Assembly: GCA_016722075.1 (NCBI GenBank)
Contig: JADKGW010000002.1
Location: 930,001 to 994,000 of the forward strand
From: Candidatus Kouleothrix ribensis
Lineage (GTDB): Bacteria; Chloroflexota; Chloroflexia; Chloroflexales; Roseiflexaceae
Direction of reading: 5' to 3'
Length of the DNA stretch: 64,000 nt
Shown here piece after piece: positions 16,601 to 23,915 of the stretch. Numbering within the stretch: position 1 is the stretch's first letter; every line of letters starts with the position of its first letter. Both the position numbers and the translations under genes were made by a program. The notes beneath the pieces are model-generated. The model was given only the letters and a program-made list of their open reading frames with translations. It ran no database searches and had not been told where the DNA came from.

Positions 16601-19452
16601 ACGATGGCGTACGCACATTGCGGTACGCACTGCGCCATGCACCCGATGCCGCCGCGCGCACCACCCTTCAGCTTGCGCTGGCCAACGCCTACGTTCAGCA
16701 CGGCTGGACGGACGACGCCCATGCCATGCTCGAGGCACTGCTGGCCGATAAGCCTGATCACAGCGAGGCCCGGCGTATGCGCGCACGCCTGGCGCTGGCG
16801 GCGGCCGATCTGCCGGCCGCTGCGGCCGACCTCGCGCTGCTGGATGATCGCGACGCCGATACGGCCGAGCTGCGCGCCACGCTGGCCGCGCGCCAGGGCG
16901 ATTGGGATCGCGCACTGGCCGCGCAACGCCAGGCCTGTGCGCTCGAACTGAACCCGGCGCGCATCGCGCGGCTGGCCGAGCTGTGCGCCGCAGCCGAACG
17001 CCCCGCCGAGCAGATCGCGGCGCTCGAATCGCTGACAACACACGCGCCCGCGCCGGCACACTGGGCCGCGCTGGCCCAGGCCTACGCTGCGGCCGATCGG
17101 CGCCCGGCCGCGCGCACGGCCTGGGAGTCGGCCCTGGATGCCAGCGCGCCGGCCGAGTGGTGGGCGGCCTATGGACACCTGCTGCTGGCCGACGCCGACC
17201 CGCACGGGGCCAGCGCGGCACTTGGGCGCGCGCTGGCGCTCGACCCGGCCGATGCCGCGAGCGCCGCGACGCTGGCCGATATCTGCGCCGTGCCGTCGGA
17301 GCGGGTCGAACTGTTGCGGCAGGCCACCCGCAGCGCGCCCAAAGACGCCACGCTCTGGCGCAAATTGGCGCACGCGCTCGACGCCGCAGGTGCCGGCGAT
17401 GAAGCCCGCCAGGCCCTGCGCCAGGCCAGCGCGTTAGCGCCCGACGACCCCGTGGCGGCCGAGTCTTACGCCAATGCGCTGCTGGCGGCCGGCGAGCGCC
17501 TCGACGCGGTCGAGGTACTCGAGCAGGCCTGCGCCGCACCCGACGCCCCGGCCTTCCTGCTGGGCCGCCTGGCCGATGTTCTGGTTGAAGGGCTGCCGTT
17601 CATCGGCGACCTGGTGCGCCTGCCGGCCGCGCCCGACCCGGCGCGCCAGCGCTTGACGGCCCGTGCCGATCTGCTGCTCGAGCAGGCCCGCACCCGCGAG
17701 CCGGAAGCGCCGCAATGGTGGCTCAGGGCCGCGCGCTTGCGCCTGGTGGCTGGTGATCGTCGCGGGGCGCACCGCCTGCTGGCCGAGCTGCCCTGGGATC
17801 GGCTGAACGAGGCCGACCACAGCAGCGCGCGGGCCTTACGTGCGCTGGCGCTGGCCGGCAGCGGCGAGCTACAGCTGGCTGCGGCCGACGCGCGTGAGCT
17901 GCTCGGCACGCCCGATGGCACGGCCATGCGCGCCATCCTGGCCGAGGCGGCCTATGCCAACGGCGACCTAGCGGCGGCCCGCGAGCACGCACGCGTGGCC
18001 CGCGACAACGGCGCCGATAGCCCGGCGCTGCTCGCCACACTCGGCCGCGCGGCGCTGGCGCTGGGCCACGCCGCCGAGGCCTGCGAGGCGCTTGAGCTTG
18101 CGCTCGAGCAGGGCAACCAGGCCGAGTGGCTGGTGGCGCTGAGCAACGCCTACGCGCAGCTCGATCGGCGCGATCGGGCGCTCGAATATGCCGCCCGCGC
18201 CGTACGCGCCGCGCCGAATGTCGCCAGCTACCAACAGCAGCTGGCCACGCTCTACCAGCAGCAGCGCCAGCTGCACGACGCGCGCGCCGCGCTGATCCGC
18301 GCGTTGAGTTTGCAGCCCGATATGGCGCCGTGGCACGCCCAGATGGCCGAGATCTGCGACGCGCTGGGGATGGCCCAGGCCGCCGCACAGAGCCTGAGCC
18401 AGGCGCGCGCGCTGGCCCCGCACGACCCGGCGATCAAGGTGATTGGCGCGCAGCTGCGCGCGGCCCAAGGCGACACCACCGGGGCGCTGGCTGAGTATCG
18501 CGAGGCGCTGGCCGGCGCGCCCGATCGGGTCGAATGGCACGTCGCCGCCGCCGAGCTCGCGCGAACCAGCCGCCAGTCGGCCGAGTTCCTCAAGCACGCG
18601 CACGCGGTTGTGGAACATGCGCCCAACCACGCACCACACTGGCAGCTGCTGGCCGAGGCAGCCGAGCAGAACCGCGACGCGGCCGCTGCAATGGCCGTGC
18701 TCGAGCAGGGGCTCACTCACTGCGCCAACGACCGCGGGCTGACTCTGCGCGCGGCCCGCCAGGCGCTCGTGCTCAACCGGCCATCGCGCGCCCAGGCGCT
18801 GATCGACGCCTGGCTCGACCATTCGCCCGACGATGGTGAGGCCTGGGAGCTGGCCGGCCTGTCTGCACAAGCACTCGGCGACACCGACGCCGGCCAGCGC
18901 GCGCTCGAGCGCGCCATTCGGGTCGCCCCACGCCGGGCCAGCGCCCACGCCGCGCTCGCGCGGCTGAGCCTCGCGCTCGGCGACCACGCCACCGCGCTAC
19001 GCGCTGCGGCCAACGCCAGCGATTACGAGCCGGCCAACCGCGGCTACGTGGTGCTGCTGGCCCACGCGCTGCACGCCGCCCAGCGGCTCGACGAGGCCCG
19101 CGCAATCATCCGCGCGCTGCCGCCCGAGGCGCTGCCGCTCGACGGTGAGATCTACCGCTGGTACGCCGAGCTGCAGCTGCTCGACGGCGACCCTGGCCGC
19201 GCGATCAGCGCGCTCGAACACGCGATCGAACAGCTACCGGCCGAGCCCGAGCTGTACCTGTGGGCCGGGCGTGCGCATCGCCAGCTACGCCACTACCGGC
19301 GGGCGATCACGCACCTGCGCCGCGCGATCCGCCTGCGGCCCAGCTACCCCGAGGCAATTATCGAGCTTAGTTCGCTTGGCCCCCTGGCCTTTGCCGCGCA
19401 CGCGGCACGGGGCGACGGCGCCGAGGAAGCACTGCCGGAGCATGCCGAATGA
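13660..19452 (+). CDS. Giant tetratricopeptide repeat protein (1930 aa)
   Basis: Almost entirely TPR-type helical repeats, several dozen in number, with the usual pattern (for example YYTGLLQQRDGALDQAQATL and AYLQAGDTHAARACLEGYI). Alanine, leucine and arginine dominate. There is no signal peptide, membrane helix or catalytic motif, so it should be a very large cytoplasmic solenoid for protein binding. The ATG at 13660 follows AGGAAGGG and lies 21 nt after the two-helix membrane gene. Its stop overlaps the start of the caspase-like gene (ATGA), implying coupled synthesis and probably a complex. Such scaffolds often sense or hold clan CD proteases such as CHAT proteins; that role here is inference. 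Confidence 0.85.
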   Translation: MERADSRAQTAAILAALTTMRSTRPDLADWCERVPALLELLSAEPWAGRWAQLPDAAQGTAALLAAWAEPEHGLAPKPEALAAFRIAGVLAAQAAAPWPPADHQPALVARCLMGLSANPLAPLRTIAHARDAAALAEALDEPNARAIDMSALLADLPAPALVALLSAAAATAHPQLPQIVAAAHSTGRAAPDHGAALVAALLPQHPVEAAALAESIVAAWPKHLSARLALARAYGCAGDTAAAAPLLAGALAELDRLAAAAAADLAATEQALGRPTQARTAWARALARNPAHADAAVALARQALASGRRAYAERILAALVARSAGAELPALLPALHQAALEAPLRAALARAAAAQPNHPTTLYYTGLLQQRDGALDQAQATLTRAIVRAPRWWAPRLAYADLLRARGALDPAAAEYRAVLERDPANTQALIGLAQIGAAKGDLPGALALAEALVRSAPAAAEHHALHADMLMAAGRAAEAIAPAAHALARDATPAHTVRLASAQLASGAPHDAVATLQAARAQAGDQPDLLALLATSAAAAQNWTAALDAWSTLFQHHRDAASARGAAQAARSAGDLAQARAWLARALRCTPHDSNLWIEIAAAHSAAARPRAAVRAYLHAIKAGAPASLQRNLAQAYLQAGDTHAARACLEGYIAGAPQDALAWHLLGRVCMLQADRAGALAAAERLATLPALPSPIACWLIDTLAAAGLRGRAREVADATIAVAPHDAALRARRAGLLLNAGAIAEARADALAALTRQRDLAAARLILARIQLREGGYAAANTTLAPLVGDPRHADVVGPLLAEALEGCGDMAEALPYAERALARTPADPALRARVARLLLATDQPERVVALLAGQLDQPELLIVRAQAAAALGMAEAAEHDAQAAAGRAPDSAVIALAATAIATTTLAPAGARQQWLALLKRFPADRAIRLRAAQATFADGDARATIGLLRPLVASGPASGEVAGLLGQAYVYAGHVHDGVRTLRYALRHAPDAAARTTLQLALANAYVQHGWTDDAHAMLEALLADKPDHSEARRMRARLALAAADLPAAAADLALLDDRDADTAELRATLAARQGDWDRALAAQRQACALELNPARIARLAELCAAAERPAEQIAALESLTTHAPAPAHWAALAQAYAAADRRPAARTAWESALDASAPAEWWAAYGHLLLADADPHGASAALGRALALDPADAASAATLADICAVPSERVELLRQATRSAPKDATLWRKLAHALDAAGAGDEARQALRQASALAPDDPVAAESYANALLAAGERLDAVEVLEQACAAPDAPAFLLGRLADVLVEGLPFIGDLVRLPAAPDPARQRLTARADLLLEQARTREPEAPQWWLRAARLRLVAGDRRGAHRLLAELPWDRLNEADHSSARALRALALAGSGELQLAAADARELLGTPDGTAMRAILAEAAYANGDLAAAREHARVARDNGADSPALLATLGRAALALGHAAEACEALELALEQGNQAEWLVALSNAYAQLDRRDRALEYAARAVRAAPNVASYQQQLATLYQQQRQLHDARAALIRALSLQPDMAPWHAQMAEICDALGMAQAAAQSLSQARALAPHDPAIKVIGAQLRAAQGDTTGALAEYREALAGAPDRVEWHVAAAELARTSRQSAEFLKHAHAVVEHAPNHAPHWQLLAEAAEQNRDAAAAMAVLEQGLTHCANDRGLTLRAARQALVLNRPSRAQALIDAWLDHSPDDGEAWELAGLSAQALGDTDAGQRALERAIRVAPRRASAHAALARLSLALGDHATALRAAANASDYEPANRGYVVLLAHALHAAQRLDEARAIIRALPPEALPLDGEIYRWYAELQLLDGDPGRAISALEHAIEQLPAEPELYLWAGRAHRQLRHYRRAITHLRRAIRLRPSYPEAIIELSSLGPLAFAAHAARGDGAEEALPEHAE

Positions 19453-21893
19453 TCACTGCAGAGTCCTTGCTGGTCGATCTACTCGCCAGCCCACCGCCTG
19501 CCGCTGTGTCGATCGCCGAGATCGATCTGCTCGACGCGCTCGAGTACGCCATCCAGCTCGGTGAGGGCGCGGCGGTCGCGCCGCTACTGGCCGAGCTGTC
19601 GACCCACCCGCCGCACCCACACACCATCCAGGTGCTCCAGGGCCAGGCGCTGATCGAGCATGGCCGGCACGCCGAGGCGCGTACGCCGCTGCGCAGCGCG
19701 CTGACCCAGCACCCACTCGACCCGGTGGCCTGGGCCGCGCTAGGCGCAACCTTCGCGCCGGCCCACCCGGCGGCGGCGGCGGCTTTTCGGCGTGCCGCGC
19801 TACACGCCACCGGCCTGTGGGACATCCCACTCGAGCCGCAGTACGTCGCGGCAGTGGCCGGGCCGGCCACCGCACTGCATGCGCTGCGCAACGGCCAGCT
19901 GCCCGATGCGATCGACGGCTTCGCCCGCCAGCTGCGCCGCCGGCCCAACCGCCGCGACCTGCTGATCTATTATGTCGAAACGCTGCGGCGCGCCGGCCGC
20001 CTACACGACGCGCGCCAACAGCTTGGCCAGCTGATCGGGCGCCAGCCGATGTCGCTGCCGCTGATCTGGCTGCTGCGCGCGCTCGATCCCGAGCATGTGC
20101 CGCCCCAGCTGATCCAGCAGCAATATGTAAGCGACCCCGGCGACCGGCTGGCGCAGCGCTTCTTCGCGCCCGAGCCGCCGCCCTGGCCGGCCGCGCCAAT
20201 GCCCACACGCATGCTCGCGCCGCGCTGGCACCGGCTGCTGCAGCCGTACATGCAGCGCCCATCCGCCAAGCGTGTGCAGCCACAGGCCAAGCGCGCCGCC
20301 GCCGACCCACAGGTCGCCGATCTGCTCGAGCTCGCCAGCACGCGGATCGCCCGAATGAGCGGCCCGGCGGCCACCGCTGCGCGCGCGCCGGTGCTGCCCG
20401 GCAATCGCACCCAGCAGTCGCTGATTATCACGGCGAGCGACGGCCTGCGGCGGGCGATCGGCGTCGACGGCGCGCGCCAGGTGCTGGCGCGGCTGGCAAC
20501 GCTCTGCCACGTGCTCACGGCCAACGACCGCCCGAGCGCGCTGCTCGACCTGAGCCGCCCCGAGGCGCTGGTGAGCGGCGGGGGCATCGCCGGCCTGCCG
20601 TTTGCGGCCGAGCCGGGCGGGCTGCTGGGCAGCCTGCGGCGCCTGTCGGCACTGCAAGACACGGCCCAATCGCCACTCGCGACCGTGCTGCTGGTCGGCG
20701 GCGATAGCATCATTCCGTTTGTGCGGCTGCCGAACACCGTGCCCGACGGCGATGTCGAGATCCCCAGCGACCTGCCCTACGCCTGCGACAATCCGGCCCA
20801 GGTGGTGCCGCAGCGCGTGGTGGCGCGCCTGCCCGACGGCGGCAGCGCGGCCGCGCTGATCGCGCTGCTCGAGGCCATGCTGGCGCGCCATAGCCAGAAG
20901 GCCCGCAGCACGCCGCGGCGCTGGCCGTGGGGCCGGGCCGATGCGGCCGCCCGCGTCGGCGGCTACAGCGCCGCAGCCTGGCACGCCGCCAGCGCGGCTG
21001 TGCTGGCACACGCCGGCCTCGAGCTTCCCGAGCTGCCAACCTGCCCGCCCATCAGCGGCGAGCAGGCCATCCGGACGATCACGCCGGCCGCGCTGCTCTA
21101 CTTCAACCTGCACGGCGCGATCGGCTCGGCCAACTGGTATGGCCAGCCGGAAGAGCCCATCCCGGCAAACGCGGTGCAGCGCCCGATCGCGTTCACGCCG
21201 GCGGTGCTGGCCAAGGCTCAGCTGGCCGGCACGATCGTGGTGAGCGAGGCATGCTATGGCATGGAGCTGGGCGCGCGCACGGTCGAACAGTCCATCCCGA
21301 TGTCGCTGCTGCGCCAGGGCGCGGCCGCATGTGTCGGCTCGACCGTCAACGCCTATGGCACAACCATGCCGCCGCTGGTAGGCGCCGACCTGCTGGCCGG
21401 CACGCTGCTGCACGGCCTGGCGCAGGGCCTGCCGGTGGGCGAGGCGCTGCATAATGCGCGCGCACAGCTGGCGCAAGAGATGGAGCGCCGCCAGGGCTAC
21501 CTCGACGAGATCGACCTGAAGACCTTGAACTCGTTCGTGCTGTATGGCGACCCGTGGGCCACCGCGTTCAACACGGCCAGCACGCCCAAGGCCGAGCCAA
21601 AGCAGGCCAGCCGCCCAACCCAGCGCGGCGCGGTGCGTATGGTCGAGAGCAACACTGTCGCGCCGGCGCTGATGCGCCAGGTGCGCCAGCGCATGGCCCA
21701 CCTGGTGTCGCCGCAAGCGACCATGGTGATTCGCGCCACGGCCGACGGCCCGGCCGGTGCCAAAGCTGGTGCCGGCGTACTGACCTTCAGCGCCCACGAT
21801 GTCAGCCTGACGCCCGACGGCTACTACTCGGCGCAGGCCGCCCACGTAACCGTGCGCGATGGCGAGATTATCAAGACGGTGGTTTCGCGCTAA
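19449..21893 (+). CDS. TPR protein with caspase-like (CHAT/C25, clan CD) peptidase domain
   Basis: Predicted 814 residues. The N-terminal 250 or so are TPR-like. The C-terminal 400 look like a clan CD cysteine peptidase: LATVLLVGGDSIIPFVRLPNT and SDLPYACD with VPQRVVARLP resemble gingipain (C25) sequence. The putative catalytic pair follows, His555 in LLYFNLHGA and Cys602 in IVVSEACYGMEL, 47 residues apart. The end (GAAACVGS, then VGEALHNARAQL, then FVLYGDPWAT) matches the close of CHAT domains. No signal peptide. The first four bases overlap the giant TPR gene; the amidase gene follows after 21 nt. Whether it is a protease, and of what, cannot be read from the sequence. Confidence 0.75.
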   Translation: MITAESLLVDLLASPPPAAVSIAEIDLLDALEYAIQLGEGAAVAPLLAELSTHPPHPHTIQVLQGQALIEHGRHAEARTPLRSALTQHPLDPVAWAALGATFAPAHPAAAAAFRRAALHATGLWDIPLEPQYVAAVAGPATALHALRNGQLPDAIDGFARQLRRRPNRRDLLIYYVETLRRAGRLHDARQQLGQLIGRQPMSLPLIWLLRALDPEHVPPQLIQQQYVSDPGDRLAQRFFAPEPPPWPAAPMPTRMLAPRWHRLLQPYMQRPSAKRVQPQAKRAAADPQVADLLELASTRIARMSGPAATAARAPVLPGNRTQQSLIITASDGLRRAIGVDGARQVLARLATLCHVLTANDRPSALLDLSRPEALVSGGGIAGLPFAAEPGGLLGSLRRLSALQDTAQSPLATVLLVGGDSIIPFVRLPNTVPDGDVEIPSDLPYACDNPAQVVPQRVVARLPDGGSAAALIALLEAMLARHSQKARSTPRRWPWGRADAAARVGGYSAAAWHAASAAVLAHAGLELPELPTCPPISGEQAIRTITPAALLYFNLHGAIGSANWYGQPEEPIPANAVQRPIAFTPAVLAKAQLAGTIVVSEACYGMELGARTVEQSIPMSLLRQGAAACVGSTVNAYGTTMPPLVGADLLAGTLLHGLAQGLPVGEALHNARAQLAQEMERRQGYLDEIDLKTLNSFVLYGDPWATAFNTASTPKAEPKQASRPTQRGAVRMVESNTVAPALMRQVRQRMAHLVSPQATMVIRATADGPAGAKAGAGVLTFSAHDVSLTPDGYYSAQAAHVTVRDGEIIKTVVSR

Positions 21894-21914
21894 GCGCGCC
21901 GAACCTAGAAAGGA

Positions 21915-23564
21915 ATGGCCGTGACCCACGCTGATACGCCTGCGGGCAAGCCGCCGATGATTGGCGAGCGGCTCTCGAGCGACGAGTGGCTGACATATCT
22001 GCGCACGTACGAATGGGGCCAGCTGCGGCCGACGCGCCTGGTGCTGCACCACACCTATCGCCCGACCAGCGAGCAGTGGCAGGGCTTGCGCTCGATGCGC
22101 GGCATGCAGCGCTTCTATGCCACCAAAGGCTGGAGCGCCGCACCGCATGTGTATAGCGCGCCCGATGGAATCTGGCTGTTCACGCCGCTGCGCGATATTG
22201 GCGTGCATGCCGGCACCGGCAATGGCAGCCGCCGCGCCGGCTGGTACTCGATCGGCCTCGAGATGGTCGGCGATTTCGATAGTGCGCTGCCGAGTGGGGC
22301 CGTGTGGCAGCAGGCGCTGGCGGTGATGGGCGGGCTGTCGATCGCGCTCAACATCGCGCCGCACGATCTGATCAGCTTTCACCGCGACTACACTAACCAG
22401 AAATCGTGCCCCGGCCGCGCCGTGACGAAAGAGTGGGTCTGGGGCGAGGTCGAGCGCTGGATCGCCGCCCAGCCGGCGGCAGCCCCCGCGCTACCGGCGG
22501 CCGACCCGGCCGCGCTGGCCGAGGCGCTGCGCGCGGCCACCTACAAGCAGCGCTCGTCGGGCTACCACGCCGACTGGGCGTTCCACCGCACGGCGATCAC
22601 GCGCGGGCTAGGCGCGCCGCTTGGCGATAGCCGCCGAACCATGGCCGGGTTGTCCGGGCTCAACTACCAGGCCTTCGCTCGCGACGTGCTCTACTGTGTG
22701 GTGCCACAGTGGGCGGCGGTGCAGTCGCTGGCGCAGACGCTGGCATCGGCGCCTGGCAATCCGGCGGCGCAGGCCGTGCGCGCGGCGATCTTCGTCGACG
22801 CAGGTGTGCCGTTCGATGCCAAAGACACGCTGCTGAGCGCCGCCGGCGACTTGCGCGCAGGCCCGCCGCTGCTGGCACCGCGCCCAACCACGATCGGCGA
22901 TCGGCGTGGGCGGCTGCTGGTGTGCGCCGGCGATACGCTGTTCCTGCCCGAGGGTGGGCGCGCGGTCGAGCGGCTAAGCACCAGCCAGGGTGCAGCTGCT
23001 GCCGCGCTGATCGGCGCCACCGGCGAGGCGCTCGGCATCGCGCTGCCGCCCGAGAACCCGTTCGCCGCCGCCGCACGCGCGCCCTGGCTGGGCGCACCGC
23101 TTGGCCCGGTGCAGCCGCTCGAGTGCCAGGGCCATACCTATGCCGCACAGGTATTTGCGCTCGACACGTTGGTGGCCGCCGATGCCCAGGGCCAGGCCAT
23201 GCAGCGCCTGAGCGCGCTGAGCGGCGCGCCCCAGCACAAAGGCAGCGCGCCCGCAACGCCCGGCACAGTCGAGCGCGTGCATGTCAAAGCGCTGCACGGC
23301 GACGCCGCGACGCTGGTGGATGTCGGCACGCCACACGATCTGACCGGCGCGCACCTGCTGATCACACGCGGCGGGTTTGTGCTGCCGGTGGCGCGCGAGC
23401 AGCTGAAGGCGCCTGAGGCCGACCCGGCGACGCTGCTGGTGCTGGTGGCCCAAGAGCACGACGCACCCTCGCTCAGTGCCACTCAGGCCAGCGCACTTAC
23501 GCGCCTGCTCCAGGCGATCGAGCACCGCTACCGCCTGCCGCGCACAATGGTGCAGCTGGGCTGA
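21915..23564 (+). CDS. N-acetylmuramoyl-L-alanine amidase (Amidase_2/PGRP type) with C-terminal repeats
   Basis: A 549-residue protein. Residues 1-180 form a T7-lysozyme-like amidase: LVLHHTYRP (His45/46), IGLEMVGDFD, and FHRDYTNQKSCPG (His156, Lys163, Cys165), that is, the zinc ligands and the lysine two residues before the cysteine. It would cut the bond between MurNAc and the stem peptide. The rest holds two copies of a GAPLG ... Y-QAFARDVL module (about residues 232 and 393), LGFP-like and possibly wall binding, plus beta-rich stretches. No signal peptide is visible, so release to the wall would need another route. AGAAAGG precedes the start. Last gene of the caspase-like run. Confidence 0.8.
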   Translation: MAVTHADTPAGKPPMIGERLSSDEWLTYLRTYEWGQLRPTRLVLHHTYRPTSEQWQGLRSMRGMQRFYATKGWSAAPHVYSAPDGIWLFTPLRDIGVHAGTGNGSRRAGWYSIGLEMVGDFDSALPSGAVWQQALAVMGGLSIALNIAPHDLISFHRDYTNQKSCPGRAVTKEWVWGEVERWIAAQPAAAPALPAADPAALAEALRAATYKQRSSGYHADWAFHRTAITRGLGAPLGDSRRTMAGLSGLNYQAFARDVLYCVVPQWAAVQSLAQTLASAPGNPAAQAVRAAIFVDAGVPFDAKDTLLSAAGDLRAGPPLLAPRPTTIGDRRGRLLVCAGDTLFLPEGGRAVERLSTSQGAAAAALIGATGEALGIALPPENPFAAAARAPWLGAPLGPVQPLECQGHTYAAQVFALDTLVAADAQGQAMQRLSALSGAPQHKGSAPATPGTVERVHVKALHGDAATLVDVGTPHDLTGAHLLITRGGFVLPVAREQLKAPEADPATLLVLVAQEHDAPSLSATQASALTRLLQAIEHRYRLPRTMVQLG

Positions 23565-23579
23565 CATTCAAGCTGCCTG

Positions 23580-23720
23580 ATACCGAATCCGGTTAATCGC
23601 TTGGTTTATGGTGGGGTTCGGGGGCGGCTTTGCCGCCCCCGAAATGCTCTTTTGTTGTGCGGTGCCTGGCTTTGCCAGGCACCGCACAACAAAACGAACG
23701 TAATCAAACAGAGTTGGTAT
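23580..23720 (+). mobile_element. MITE-like element, copy B
   Basis: The best preserved of three copies. The ends are imperfect inverted repeats (ATACCGAATCCGGTTAATCG at the left; the right end reads CGTAATC ... GTTGGTAT). Inside are a 12-bp hairpin of the TTCGGGGGCGGC type and a perfect 21-bp stem (23650-23670 with 23674-23694) around a TTT loop. Non-coding. It starts 15 nt after the amidase stop. Target-site duplications are not obvious. Confidence 0.85.
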
Positions 23721-23820
23721 GATTACGGTCGCGTGGGGCCGCGGCTACCGCACGCCCGCGCGACACCCACTGCAGCAGGCTGGAACCAGCAATGACACCA
23801 GATCTGTGGGGTATACTCAA

Positions 23821-23862
23821 AGGCGTTCGGCTGCGGGCGCTGTGCGCCACAACCGAACGCCT
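23821..23862. terminator. Nested hairpin between convergent genes
   Basis: The outer stem is 10 bp (AGGCGTTCGG at 23821-23830 with its complement at 23853-23862) and an inner stem is GGCGC/GCGCC. It lies between the amidase run and the minus-strand NlpC-like gene. There is no strong T tract on either side, so terminator function is only likely. Confidence 0.4.
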
Positions 23863-23915
23863 ATCCATATCGATTGCCGCTTCAGCCGAAGGTAGCACTG
23901 GCATGCGGCCGGGCG

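Noticed and set aside
13910..22382. Very long minus-strand open frames opposite the TPR and caspase-like genes (up to 793 codons)
   Set aside because: High GC removes stop codons from antisense frames; their composition is Arg/Ala/Gln-rich with no recognisable domains or ribosome sites.
13324..23564. Prophage lysis cassette (two-helix protein plus amidase)
   Set aside because: No phage structural, replication or integrase genes are present, and the run includes a 5.8-kb TPR gene and a caspase-like gene next to host division genes.
23601..23795. Similar small proteins (sharing an HNKTNVIK segment) predicted at three places
   Set aside because: They are translations of the MITE copies, in differing frames and contexts, without ribosome sites; the similarity reflects the DNA repeat.
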